NCBI GenBank assembly: GCA_002751075.1
Contig: NAOQ01000682.1
Coordinates: forward strand, 7,287-25,920
Origin: Ichthyophonus hoferi
Taxonomy: Eukaryota; Opisthokonta; Ichthyosporea; Ichthyophonida; Ichthyophonidae
DNA: 18,634 nucleotides
Reading direction: 5' to 3'
Positions 7,401-15,741 of the stretch are shown in pieces. The position numbers were made by a program, and so were the translations under genes. The first letter of the stretch is position 1. The number at the start of each line of letters is the position of its first letter. The notes under the pieces are model-generated. The model had not been told where the DNA came from, ran no database searches, and saw only the letters and a list, made by a program, of their open reading frames with translations.

Positions 7401-9907
7401 CAGCTGCATTACCCTTCCCTACTGGGATTGGACCATGGATGTCAAGGCTGACATGTTTCAACGGCCGAATATTAGCGTAGTAACCGATATGGGAGGGCTT
7501 ACAGAAGGCAATGAATGTTTAGATTTTTTTGGACCAGTTAGGTATGGTCAGGACGACTGCATTACTCGACCCATGAATAGTCCCCGTGGATGGAGACCAC
7601 CAGGTAGGTGGGATGGAGGAGGGAATTGCTAAATTAATCAACAAAATATTGATGTCATTGGGGGCTTAGATTATATGTAGATTTATTTTAGGTAAATCAT
7701 AATGACTGTATAATTTCGATGTAGCCCATAATAGGTATTATTATGATATTTATTTATTTACTTATTTCATAAACATATATATATATATATATTGCGTATT
7801 GACATGCAGGTCCGATCGAGGTAGCCAGTGGAATTGTTAGCCCCACCTACTTCTATGATATGTCGTTTCTACACAAAGGATGGCATGCCATCATTCATAA
7901 TCGGATAGGTGGTACCATGCAGAATGGAATGTATTCTGCCAACGACCCTTTGTTCTTTCTCCATCACGCCCAGGTCGACAAACTATTTGCTACCTGGCAG
8001 GTAGGATAAACCTTAACGGATTGGCTAAAATAGAACAGAGATAGCATTGGTATAATGGAAGACAGGGTAGGTTTATTATAAGGCAATGTTGTGGTGAAAT
8101 ACGTCAGGTATGTACGTATATATGATAAATATAGAGGCAAGAATGGATAGATTATAAAACATACTAGGGCACTGATTGCCAGGTGTTAGTTGTTAGAATG
8201 TAATATTTCCTACTTTTATAAATTTTATTGTTCTATTGCATAAATATAAATATTTAGCTTAGTTTTAACAAATTTTCTGTATTTTTTCACACACGAATAC
8301 ATCCTCCAAAACATTTATGTGCTTATATAACACGTGTGTGTATGTATGCTTTACCTACAGACTGTACTTATACCTATTTCTACCAATATACACATATGAC
8401 AACACATGCTTATATGTCAGTTCATGCACAACAGTCAAAACTCATCAGCATTAATTTTTTTCCTCCCATTTAACACATACATGTAGAGAGAAATTGGAAG
8501 CACTTATGCAATGCTACAGTATGATTTGACTTGTAAGTATACATACATACCGTTTGTTTTTGATCTGATGGAAATACAATCCACTTTATTTATTATTTCA
8601 TCTATCTACATATGCACCGTTCTTCTCTTTTTTAGGCCTGTCATGACACTTCTAAAGACCCTGGTGTCGAGGTGCCTGACCACGTGTATGAGGAAAGTCT
8701 TGGAGTCCTTGAACCACATGGATTTGACACAATGTTTGCAGTATGGCATCTGAAAGGACATAAAATCACCCCTAGGATGGTAAATAGCATTGAGAAGATG
8801 GGGTAAGTATGGTAGGGTATAAGAAAGAGATTTATAGACAATAAACCAAGATTTCAACCCTATAAAACAAGACAACATACCCATACCTATTTGTAGAAAC
8901 TGGAAGATCTTTACCACTATCCAATTATAGTAGTGTAGATCGGCATTATGTTTCGATCGGAAAACGCCTGTAAGAAATATTTGTTTTTGTTTATGCTTCA
9001 GACTCGGAATTTAGCCAGCATACTGGACCAATTAGAAGCCCCAGTAAGCTATTTTTGCTATGTAAACTCCTTAATATCACTGAGGCATGACCTTGAGCCA
9101 ATCCCTTTAGCTTGCTTTATTTAACTACATGCCGCCATTTTAATGAAAAGCTGTATTTTAAAATCAACAATATATTTAATCCAGTAGGCAATTATTTTTA
9201 ATGCTATTAGATGACATTAATTATAACCACAAGCCTTTAATCACAAAATTTATCCCTAGAATAATACATGATTTCTTTTTCAGTGATACCTGCACATAAA
9301 GCAATCGGTAAACCTCATCCCACCTCCAACTATAATATGTAGATTCAGCCATTTACTTGATGTACCATAATAAGTTTACTCGCTCTAATACTGGTTCCCT
9401 TGGCGTTCTTATATATATATACTTAGACCATAGCATCCACTTGATCTTTACAAACATAAAAATATATTTTACCCTGACCAAGTCTTTTACTTTGACAGAT
9501 ATACCTACTCCAATGATAAGATGGACAAAGGTAGCAGTTGGGCTCCCCTGGGACAGTGTCGCTATCGAGTACCTTGGTACAATAGTCACAAGAGACGGCG
9601 ATCCACCACCGAGGATGGCACTAGCAATACAACTACCCTCCAGCCTGTTCCTTTCACAGAGCTTTTTGACAAGTCACAGGGCGGAGAAGAAAGAGATATA
9701 TTTCAGGTGGCTAAGACAGCTGAGAAACTTTACAACACAGCCAATGATGCCTTAGGTACCAAAGATAATGTTATGGTTCTGAAGCTAGCCATGAGGTTAG
9801 AGTGTGAGCGCTTTGACAGTTACGGCCATATTGAAGAACCATGGGGACGGATACTAAGTATCAGAAATTACACCATGCCATGTTACCGCGAGAATGAACC
9901 TGTATAA
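1332..9907 (+). CDS. Secreted EGF-domain tyrosinase (type-3 copper oxidase), 10 exons, 765 aa
   Basis: Exons are 1332-1410, 2887-3014, 4080-4409, 4977-5219, 5715-5990, 6329-6603, 7404-7603, 7810-8000, 8636-8802 and 9499-9907. All introns are GT-AG, phases match at each junction, and the total is 2298 nt. Residues 1-21 are a signal peptide. Residues 34-51 are a half EGF, 47-87 a calcium-binding EGF, 98-111 another half and 112-152 a third EGF-like module. Residues 153-352 form a Ser/Thr/Pro-rich stalk. The tyrosinase core runs from about 370 to 633: CuA ligands H406, H416 and H425 (FLHWHR), PYWDW 449-453, CuB ligands H536, H540 and H563 (DPLFFLHH), and YTY 631-633. The family oxidises phenols or catechols to quinones, used for melanin, cross-linking or sclerotisation. 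Here the enzyme is predicted to act outside the cell or in the secretory lumen, with the EGF part tethering it to matrix or partners (inference). The polybasic KRRR at 661-664 could release a C-terminal propeptide. Confidence 0.92.
1411..2886 (+). other. Tyrosinase intron 1
   Basis: The intron runs from GTATGT to TTGCAG. It holds a CATA/TATG-rich degenerate simple repeat (about 1500-1600) and a T/C tract near 1800-1822. An 8-base inverted repeat (GTGAATAA / TTATTCAC, 2154-2230) is too weak to call an element. No coding or RNA gene was seen. Confidence 0.75.
2887..3014 (+). CDS. Tyrosinase exon 2: half EGF and start of calcium-binding EGF
   Basis: This exon encodes residues 28-69. It holds C-x-x-G-F-x-L-x-G-x-x-C followed by D-I-N-E-C (47-51), the fibrillin/fibulin-type hinge that starts a calcium-binding EGF, and then three more cysteines of that EGF (C59 and C65 visible). 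It ends phase 0 at CAG|GTATTC, so the EGF is finished by the next exon. The first half EGF lacks its N-terminal cysteines, so it is a partial module. Confidence 0.9.
3015..4079 (+). other. Tyrosinase intron 2
   Basis: This 1065-nt intron runs from GTATTC to ATGGTAG. It contains a TATG microsatellite (about 3605-3640) and a T-rich tract interrupted by G (3767-3806). The acceptor region is C/T-poor compared with other introns of this gene. The 115-codon open frame inside it is hydrophobic AT-rich noise. Confidence 0.75.
4080..4409 (+). CDS. Tyrosinase exon 3: end of cbEGF, third EGF-like module
   Basis: This exon encodes residues 70-179 and is phase 0 at both ends. It opens with GSFKCTC, which completes the C-x-N-x4-F-x-C-x-C consensus known for Asp/Asn beta-hydroxylation in calcium-binding EGFs (C65 to C76). 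A C-x12-C half module (98-111) follows, then a six-cysteine EGF-like module (C117, C124, C130, C139, C141, C152) ending CICAAGY...GAQC. After residue 153 cysteines stop and the stalk begins. The donor is AAG|GTGAGT. Confidence 0.93.
4410..4976 (+). other. Tyrosinase intron 3
   Basis: This 567-nt intron runs from GTGAGT to CTCCAG and has a long C/T-rich tract before the acceptor (4935-4974). It contains a G-rich stretch at 4771-4809 with several runs of three or four G. Such runs could fold or act as intronic splicing enhancers, but the loops are long for a strong quadruplex. Confidence 0.7.
4977..5219 (+). CDS. Tyrosinase exon 4: stalk
   Basis: This exon encodes residues 180-260, phase 0 at both ends, with clean splice sites (CTCCAG and ATG|GTAAGC). 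It is basic at first (RKLKGE, RSRKP), then Met/Pro/Ser/Thr-rich and free of cysteine. No known domain is seen. It looks like a flexible, possibly O-glycosylated linker. Because both ends are phase 0, skipping it would keep the reading frame. Confidence 0.85.
5220..5714 (+). other. Tyrosinase intron 4
   Basis: This 495-nt intron runs from GTAAGC to TCTCCAG with a C/T-rich 3' end. An open frame at 5448-5675 is hydrophobic but has no family resemblance and is judged to be chance. Nothing else was seen. Confidence 0.75.
5715..5990 (+). CDS. Tyrosinase exon 5: mucin-like Ser/Thr stalk
   Basis: This exon encodes residues 261-352, phase 0 at both ends. Well over a third of the residues are Ser or Thr, with many Pro and Ala and no Cys or Trp (runs such as TSSSSILLS and TATITATTVT). 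This is the composition of mucin-type O-glycosylated spacers, which hold a catalytic domain away from a binding domain. Splice sites are CTCCAG|GTA and AAG|GTAATA. Like exon 4 it can be skipped without a frameshift. Confidence 0.87.
5991..6328 (+). other. Tyrosinase intron 5
   Basis: The intron runs from GTAATA to CACTTTAG. More than half of it is a degenerate pentanucleotide array listed separately, which also supplies the pyrimidine-rich tract before the acceptor. Confidence 0.75.
6112..6310 (+). repeat. Degenerate pentanucleotide array (TATYC / TATCC type)
   Basis: About 200 bases are built from variants of TATCC, TATTC and TATAT, with units slipping in register. G is nearly absent, so the plus strand is pyrimidine- and A-rich. 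The two long open frames here are by-products of the repeat having no G. It lies directly before the acceptor of the exon that carries the first copper site. Confidence 0.8.
6329..6603 (+). CDS. Tyrosinase exon 6: copper-A site
   Basis: This exon encodes residues 353-443 plus two bases of codon 444. VRMEWRELSKAQRNNYIEAI is the typical lead-in helix of tyrosinases. The CuA histidines are best placed at H406, H416 and H425, with H-x4-F-L-x-W-H-R matching most of the PROSITE CuA pattern. The Pro usual in FLPWHR is His here, and the hydrophobic position after R-x2 is Ala. The segment holds five His in 12 residues (416-427). E433 of the conserved F-x-x-W-E is present. The donor is CAG|GTGCGT, phase 2. 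Confidence 0.93.
6604..7403 (+). other. Tyrosinase intron 6
   Basis: This 800-nt intron runs from GTGCGT to CTCCCAG. It contains ATTGGCTA at 6644-6651 and a short ATT run near 6797. An open frame on the minus strand (7258-7461) overlaps the exon 7 start and is a shadow. No other feature was seen. Confidence 0.7.
7404..7603 (+). CDS. Tyrosinase exon 7: region between the copper sites
   Basis: This exon encodes residues 445-510 plus one base of codon 511. CITLPYWDWTMD is the near-universal strand after CuA. It is followed by the connecting segment containing FFGPVRYGQDDC and the R499-P500 step common before CuB. C445, C482 and C496 could form structural disulfides in a secreted enzyme. The entry is phase 2 (AG+C gives Ser444) and the donor is CCAG|GTAGGT, phase 1. 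A second GT four bases later would break the frame. Confidence 0.92.
7810..8000 (+). CDS. Tyrosinase exon 8: copper-B site
   Basis: This exon encodes residues 512-574 after the split Gly511. H536-x3-H540 is followed by N541, then IGG, then D556-P-L-F-F-L-H-H563-x3-D567, a full match to the PROSITE CuB signature. The exon ends ATWQ, the usual finish of this helix. Asn directly after the second CuB His is associated with monophenolase activity in bacterial tyrosinases. No Glu is seen at the usual water-keeper distance, although D527 is near. Donor CAG|GTAGGA, phase 0. Confidence 0.94.
8001..8635 (+). other. Tyrosinase intron 8
   Basis: This 635-nt intron runs from GTAGGA to TTTTTTAG with a strong T-rich 3' end. 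It contains ATTGGCTA at 8020-8027 and a CA/TG-rich stretch (8285-8420). No gene was seen. Confidence 0.75.
8636..8802 (+). CDS. Tyrosinase exon 9: end of the catalytic domain
   Basis: This exon encodes residues 575-629 plus two bases of codon 630. ACHDTSKDPG begins the loop after CuB, and FAVWHLKGHKITPRMVNSIEKM leads to the Tyr motif. Donor GG|GTAAGT gives phase 2, which joins exon 10 to make MGYTY, the Y-x-Y motif that ends tyrosinase cores. An alternative GT at 8780 (GTAAAT) is possible but would lose this motif. Confidence 0.9.
8803..9498 (+). other. Tyrosinase intron 9
   Basis: This 696-nt intron runs from GTAAGT to TTTGACAG. It contains a 42-nt stretch (9002-9043) with exon-like borders, TTATGCTTCAG before and GTAAGC after. 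Its inclusion would add a stop codon in the main frame. Nothing else was seen. Confidence 0.75.
9499..9907 (+). CDS. Tyrosinase exon 10: YxY motif and C-terminal extension
   Basis: This exon encodes residues 631-765 and the TAA stop. YTY (631-633) closes the core. About 130 residues follow, with polybasic K661-R-R-R664, possible N-glycosylation sites N673 (NTT) and N753 (NYT), and three cysteines (650, 732, 758). No membrane segment or GPI signal is seen, so the product should be soluble. In other tyrosinases an extension after YxY covers the active site until cut off; the polybasic stretch 28 residues after YTY fits such a site, though its P4 residue is Lys rather than the Arg furin prefers. 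Confidence 0.93.
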
Positions 9908-9913
9908 ATAAAA

Positions 9914-9949
9914 GATATGGATATGGGTATGGGTATAGGTATAGGTAAT
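9914..9949 (+). repeat. Hexanucleotide repeat in the tyrosinase 3' UTR
   Basis: Six tandem units of GATATG / GGTATG / GGTATA type start seven bases after the stop codon. The drift from GATATG to GGTATA along the array suggests stepwise decay of a short tandem repeat. It should be transcribed in the 3' UTR. Confidence 0.75.
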
Positions 9950-10155
9950 TGTGAAAATAGTAGACAAAGAATAGAAAATAGTTTGGCTGCATTGAATTTC
10001 TTCTGAACGTTTTATTATTTATTGCCTGCTTCATTTATAAATTTTAACTGCTAATTAATCTGCAAACTAATCTATACTTATTATTATTTTATTAATTACC
10101 ATGATTTTCACTCTTAATTTTATTTTTATTTTTATTTCTAGTGTTTACTTGTTAT

Positions 10156-10161
10156 AATAAA
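10156..10161 (+). terminator. Candidate poly(A) signal of the tyrosinase gene
   Basis: AATAAA lies about 250 bases after the stop codon, in AT-rich sequence. An earlier AATAAA at 9907-9912 overlaps the stop codon and is too close to give a normal 3' UTR, so the later one is preferred. Confidence 0.45.
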
Positions 10162-12399
10162 ATACTTTAATAATTTTCTATTACTAAATTTATATGTTTA
10201 GGCTAGCCAACAAGACCGGTTGCATCTACAAGTGTCCATGTAAGGTCTTGGCTAAATAATTAGTTTTGGCGGTTTACCAATAAAACAATTATGCACAAGA
10301 AAATATTAGTGTACGTGGATTGAAAATGCTTAACAATCCTAATAACGTAATATTAATGGCTATTTGTAATATATTGATGGGAAATATGTGCCACCAGTCA
10401 TATTCTATGTTTCCTGTTTCAAAACAAACATTTTCTTCCTACCTGATAAATATATTAATGGTTACAAGACCGCTAATAAAAAGTGGCATATTCCTTCTAT
10501 ACATGGTAATAATATATAGCATTCAAGTTGTGAATCGCCAGTATGATCAACTGATTATAATTTAATTTTAAGCTATATACTGCTAATTCAATAGTGAAGT
10601 GCATCAACATAGTATTATTTGATTAAAAATTCAACTATTTTACACAACCACAAATAATATTGGTATTAGTTTTACAACGATAGTAATATCATAGCATTGA
10701 TCTACCAATGTTTCTATAGCAATAAATAAAAATGTAATAATTTTAAAATAATATATTATAATAATAATGGCAAAACCAGGGGTAATATTTACTATACATC
10801 TCAACTATTATTCATCCACTGTAATGCTAATAAAATTTTCAAATTGGTTCCCTATCCGCCCTCTCCCCCACCCCATACAAGTTCTATTACTATACCCTGA
10901 CCTGGAGGTATCTACTAGGTAATAAAATATGAAATAATAAAGCGTGAATTGCTGTCTCATGAACCTTGCATAGCCTTTATCTGCCGATTACAGGGTGTGG
11001 AAGTAGACGTGTCATAGTTTATAGAAAGTATGTTTAGGATATACACATATAGTAGTACTATGAAATTACGTAGTTACACAACCCCTATATGTATCAAAGT
11101 TATCTCCCACCTCAAATCTAGATTATTTTATGGAGAAGTATCAAAGAGAAATGAATCGAATGTGAAATTACTGGAGTAATGTTGAGCATTTAACCGATTC
11201 CTATTAGAGCTGGCTAATAGCTTATCTAGGGTAAAAATCCCGTTGAAGGTAGTAAATCACTAAACAAGATGGTTAAAATAGTCATCAATGATTAAATTAT
11301 TGAAGAATCTGTTATTATTTTATATTTTGATCATTATTGCGTACATAATAATAGTAGTGTATTGAAAATAAGCTATACCAGTCTAATAAAATAATGACTC
11401 GCATTGTCTTTAACATTTAGCACCAAGCGAAACAAACACTGACAGTAAATTCAGTTTTGCCCTGCATTGCCCCAGGAAACTTTTGCATATGTGGAGCTGA
11501 AAGCATATCAATTCAATCCAATTATTTGTAGTCGAGTAAATATGTGTACGTGTACTTGTGCCAAGAATAAAATGAAATTTTTATCTACAAGCTGTCAATT
11601 TCAACCTGTATATTTATTATCTCACTATGTCGTAGTTATTGTCTGACTATTTATAGATGACAGACTTAGTTGCAAGCAGGAAAACATATAATTGAATGAA
11701 GACAAAAGAGCTCTATTTAGTATAACTCCAGAAAGACAAAATGCAGATCCTTTCACAGATTTAAGCCTTTTATAGTTTCTAAACATAGTATACTGGTATA
11801 TTATATATGGGCTATTTGATAGTCTACCTATTAAGTAAATAATTAATATAAGGTTATTAATGATAAGCCAGTATTAAATAAACAAATAATTTACACTGCA
11901 ACTGTTTATTATTCATGTAGCGTATGAAGCTATATTCGGTAATTACTACACCAAGTATAATAATTTAGTATGTAAGCGTTTCTCGTCCCGGTATCGTGTG
12001 GATACTATAAGGCTTATATGCCGTGGATTTAAAAGGTTAGATTCCAGGCTTAATGCCTTACTATTCTTATCAGAACAGAAATTTCTACTAACATCTCTAC
12101 TATCCTTATTACTGTAATAATGTGATGTATTGCTAGACAGTATAGAAAGAAAAGCCATATTGCAATGTGCATTTGATGCAGTTTAGGTTCTGGCTCTCAT
12201 AAATCTCATGAAGCTTTTTTGTCTTCTTCCCGGATTGGAAATTGGCAGGGTTATCTACATTTACGTTCATCTTAATGGATTCTATTTTTATTCCTTAGTA
12301 TCTCAGAATACTTTTTACAAGTCTAAATAAATATAAATAATGTAATATGCACCTGACGTCATTGAGTGGACTAACTAAATCGTAAGAGTGTAAAACGTG
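10162..12399. other. Intergenic region, no gene seen
   Basis: AT-rich sequence without a recognisable gene. Open frames at 10320-10565 (+) and 11946-12158 (-) are short, AT-driven in composition and match no family I recognise. No tRNA or repeat array was seen. Confidence 0.6.
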
Positions 12400-12690
12400 T
12401 ATATCAGATTCTGAATATGAAATTGATATGCCTATTTGATTAATTTGAACAGATAGTCTTGTACCGTACCCCTTAATTATATCCGAATGAATGCGTTCAA
12501 CTTGATTTTGCCGATACATAGTTTGCATGCAAATATACATTAAAGTTAAGGAGCCATTAAAATAAGAAAACACTAATATAGCCTTATCGAGATAGGAACA
12601 AACATTTCTAGTGAGTCCCTGTGACCTTTTATGAGTTGTATTAGCCAATAAGCATATTAATGATTGGCGCCATTTAAGTTATTGAACCTA
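12400..12690 (-). repeat. Diverged dispersed repeat, copy C (minus strand)
   Basis: Read on the minus strand, 12652 down to 12551 is clearly similar to copies at 14278-14377 and 17511-17618. All begin near TATTGG, then share elements such as ACTCA, a CCCACTA-like step, a CTCGAT step and TTCTTATTT. Weaker likeness to the 14.3 kb copy extends on both sides. Minus-strand positions 12295-12648 are open for 117 codons in this copy, and the same frame shows short shared peptides (for example SYLD) in the other copies, so the family may derive from a protein-coding mobile element. The class is not determined and the copies look old. Confidence 0.6.
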
Positions 12691-12736
12691 GCTACATTGG
12701 TGTTAACCGCAAGCTAGTAAAGGCGGTAAAACGAAG

Positions 12737-12744
12737 TATAAAAG
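12737..12744 (+). promoter_or_regulatory. TATA-like box
   Basis: TATAAAAG lies about 130 bases before the ATG at 12875. TAGCCAAT at 12642-12649 is about 88 bases upstream, a normal CCAAT-to-TATA spacing, but that octamer also belongs to dispersed repeat copy C. Only circumstantial support for a promoter. Confidence 0.3.
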
Positions 12745-12874
12745 AAAACAAAAATCAATAATAAAGGACCCACTCACACATACGCGGTAGCAGCAAAAAA
12801 AAATACGAAAGCACTTGTAACACACAAAACTTTGCATTTAATTTTATGCATGTAATAATCACGTTGTTATTGTA

Positions 12875-13234
12875 ATGCCTAGTCCACCGCTGGCACTCGC
12901 ATATGAGAGTCATTGTCTAAATCTCTCGCTCGTCCAGAAGTCAAAAAGCTGCCCATTAACATTAAATGGTAACAATAGTTGTTATTTACATCGTAATATA
13001 GCACCCCTTACTGATCGATCTCATTACCCAATATTCACATTAGCACCTAAGTCAATCAAAGCATCGATTTCCTCGGAATTAGAACAGAGGTATAATCATA
13101 ACAGCCAGTTACCTAGAGGGTCGGTACACGTTTTTTCTATAGAACCTCTACCACAACAAATGATCCTTAAGGACAGATCAGATCAAGTGATTATTCCTAC
13201 CGCTGGCTCAGAAAAATTAATTATTATAATATAG
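12875..13234 (+). CDS. Unrecognised ORF, 119 codons
   Basis: An ATG-started frame of 119 codons, less AT-rich than its surroundings. The product is Ser/Pro/Leu-rich with two or three scattered Cys, no signal peptide, no membrane segment and no motif I recognise. In DNA of this composition about one ORF of this length could occur by chance in the window. In its favour is the TATA-like box upstream. It lies between two oppositely oriented copies of the dispersed repeat and may belong to the same old element, or to nothing. Confidence 0.22.
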   Translation: MPSPPLALAYESHCLNLSLVQKSKSCPLTLNGNNSCYLHRNIAPLTDRSHYPIFTLAPKSIKASISSELEQRYNHNSQLPRGSVHVFSIEPLPQQMILKDRSDQVIIPTAGSEKLIIII

Positions 13235-13419
13235 ATCCCGAAAGCTGCGGGCAAGTCGTTAGAACTTTCACAGATTCCTATCGGGCTATGGCCAGCACGC
13301 TTCCACTTCCACTGCGCCATTCTGCTGCACAGATATTCCTATACATACTTGAAAATATATTTTACAATCAATATATGTATTTTATTGCTAAGTCCGCTGT
13401 ATATGTACAAAAAACAAAA

Positions 13420-13458
13420 TTGTGTGTGTGTGGGGAGGGGGGCAGGGGGTCGATGGGG
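13420..13458 (+). other. TG run followed by a G-quadruplex candidate
   Basis: A (TG)n run (about 13421-13431) is followed by four G runs: 13432-13435, 13437-13442, 13445-13449 and 13455-13458. The loops are only 1, 2 and 5 bases. This fits the canonical four-tract pattern with tracts of at least four G, and is the only such site noticed in this AT-rich window. Confidence 0.75.
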
Positions 13459-13569
13459 CGGCACGTGTGTTTCCGCAAAAATAATAGCAGTAAAAGGATT
13501 GTAGAATTTTTAAATCACAAATACTTGAAACAGTTTAGTAAGTGTCCAAGCGTCTATGATTAATATTAA

Positions 13570-14240
13570 TCTGATAACAACTCAATGTCTAAACAACATA
13601 ATTATCATGCAAAATTTTATATCGTATTAATAATTTAAATGTGAAAATCACCACTTGGGATAGTATATACTTTTGTTTGTAATAATAATTCTTATCAAAT
13701 TTAGAATAATTTATATATTCAAAAATTTAACTGTGCTAGTTAGATACGACACGGTTTATGATTGGGTACCTCTAGTCCCATTATAATTGGACAATAGGTT
13801 TGCAGACATCGTTGTTAATTCTTACATCAGTATCATCTCTAATAGGTATATCAATCGCAAAGTATTTATATTTAGACTATTGTAATGTAATTTGTCTACA
13901 TGCAATTAACCCTGTTTCTTTTATTTATGTTTAAATTTGTATCAGGAGATTGCTATCATCTTAAGTTATTAATAACCCACTGAGGTGGTATGACTTCGGT
14001 ATGGGGTTTTAGAAAGTTAAATTTCATCATAGCTCCCCTCAAAACACTTCATGTGAACCGAATATAGAGCACAAAAATATGTTTAAAGACACAAACGTTC
14101 TGTTGAAACCAAAGTTTGCACTGCACTTTTTCTTATCGTTTGTTTACATTTTTTTTTTGTACTACAGAAAAAGCATTACGATCTTACTTGGCTAAAGCCT
14201 GGTATGGCACGTTTGTTAACTGAGCCATTCTATTACTGGT
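13570..14240. other. Intergenic region, no gene seen
   Basis: AT-rich and without a supportable ORF. A T run lies at about 14147-14158. The right end merges with the 5' side of dispersed repeat copy A; TTGGCTAA at 14188-14195 has a counterpart at similar spacing before copy B. Confidence 0.6.
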
Positions 14241-14510
14241 TAATAACTTGGGAATCGATGGACCGATCGTAAAGTTTCTTATTGGCTACTACAATTCACA
14301 GAAGACCATTAAGGCCCACTAGAATTCTCTAGTCTTATCTCGATAATACAATAGTATAGTTTCCTTATTTCAAAGCAGACGTGTTCGTTAATACTGGTGT
14401 ACCAACTAGATTAATAGATAAGGAGTTGGAAGTATTTTTTTATATTAAATAGTGTTAAAACGGGAATATTTAATAGATTTAGGTATTTCTTTATCTAGCA
14501 ATAATCATTT
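14241..14510 (+). repeat. Diverged dispersed repeat, copy A (plus strand)
   Basis: The core 14278-14377 aligns by eye with copies B (17511-17618, plus) and C (12551-12652, minus) at roughly two thirds identity. Likeness to copy C continues weakly beyond the core to about 14510. Just after the core a short peptide reading (NTG followed by LIDKEL) is faintly reminiscent of an aspartic-protease region of an LTR retroelement. That resemblance is too short to assign a family. If correct, this is a broken and old fossil. Confidence 0.55.
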
Positions 14511-15612
14511 AACATTATTAGCAATTATTATTACATATGCCGACTGGAAAAATAGTTAGCGCAATCTATTGGTGTTAAATGACAATTCAAGATATCGATC
14601 AAAATTGAACCATCCAATGGCAGAGGTCCTGTGACTATATAACAAGCCAGTTCAGATCATGTTTTAGGTCCAAATAACTCGTTGTTTGGCATCCAGGCAT
14701 CCTGCCTAAAAAGAATTCTGTTGACTTGCTTAATAAAAATAAAAACATGTTTCAGCATATCTGTACTCTACGTATGCAAAGGGGCACCACGTTCAAACAC
14801 CCTTTAATTTGGTATTATCTTTTCTTCTAAACAAATATAGGTCACAGGAACGCTCCTATCTCTACTTAATATTCCCAACACTTACAATAAATTGTCTATA
14901 AAAAATGAAAAGCTTCTATGTCACTCGACTGGAAGCGTGAGCCTCAGGAAGAGTTTGATAAAACTTTAACATATTCATTACTAGATGCTAGATACACTGA
15001 CAGCACTTACAATCAATTACAGCTAAAACCTTCAAACACTTGCACTAGTTCTGTTTCCAATGTTCTTTAAAGAAACTATAATTATGCGATTACAAAACAA
15101 TAATTTAAGTGATGTTGGTCTATGATATTGTCATTAGTTATTATACCACTACTATCTGGTCTAGGCCGTTCTGCGTAGGTAGCTTCAATTAATTTGTAAT
15201 TGGTTAGGCAGACTGCTAATGATCAATTACGTTAAATTATACATTCCAATTAAATCTAATTAAATTATGAAAAATGAAATAAAATCAACCAAAACATATT
15301 TGGACTAAATTTGATTGATTAAAGCATGTCAGTGCTTAAAGTGCATGGGAATGCTGCAAACCATCCTGCTTCTGCACAATTTAAAGGTAAATCTCTTAAG
15401 TACACATGCTGAAACATATTATTAGTATTATATTGCATCTACTTAGCAAAACAAAATATCATAAATCATTCCGATCTTATGTTAGACCAATCAATAAGTC
15501 GTTTTAAAATTTATTATTTGCATAATACGGTTTAGGTATATATTAAAAATATATACCCATATGTAGGTTGCGGATATATTAGGGTAGTGTCAACCCAATC
15601 TTATTGGAGGAA
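14511..15612. other. Intergenic region with one short ORF
   Basis: No recognisable gene. A 50-codon ATG frame at 14918-15070 (+) encodes a charged peptide beginning MSLDWKREP. It is less AT-biased than its surroundings and might be a remnant of coding sequence, possibly from the same old element as the repeat copies, but no family is recognised. The rest is AT-rich and featureless. Confidence 0.5.
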
Positions 15613-15636
15613 TATATAAAAATGAAAGTATAAAAG
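15602..15636 (+). promoter_or_regulatory. Candidate promoter of the BTB gene
   Basis: An inverted CCAAT pentamer (ATTGG, 15603-15607), TATATAAAAA (15613-15622) and TATAAAAG (15629-15636) lie within 35 bases and 105-140 bases before the ATG. The second TATA matches the consensus best and would give a leader of roughly 80 bases. Confidence 0.4.
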
Positions 15637-15741
15637 TGCACTAGGCATCATAAAGTTCTAGATAACAAGCTAGTAAAATAGGTAAAATATATATTGCTAT
15701 AGTACACTAAAAGTACGATTGGTTTGGATTAAATATTTAAC

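Noticed and set aside
9357-9755. 132-codon open frame overlapping the last tyrosinase exon
   Set aside because: It is a shadow in another frame; the exon's own frame carries the YTY motif and matches the incoming phase.
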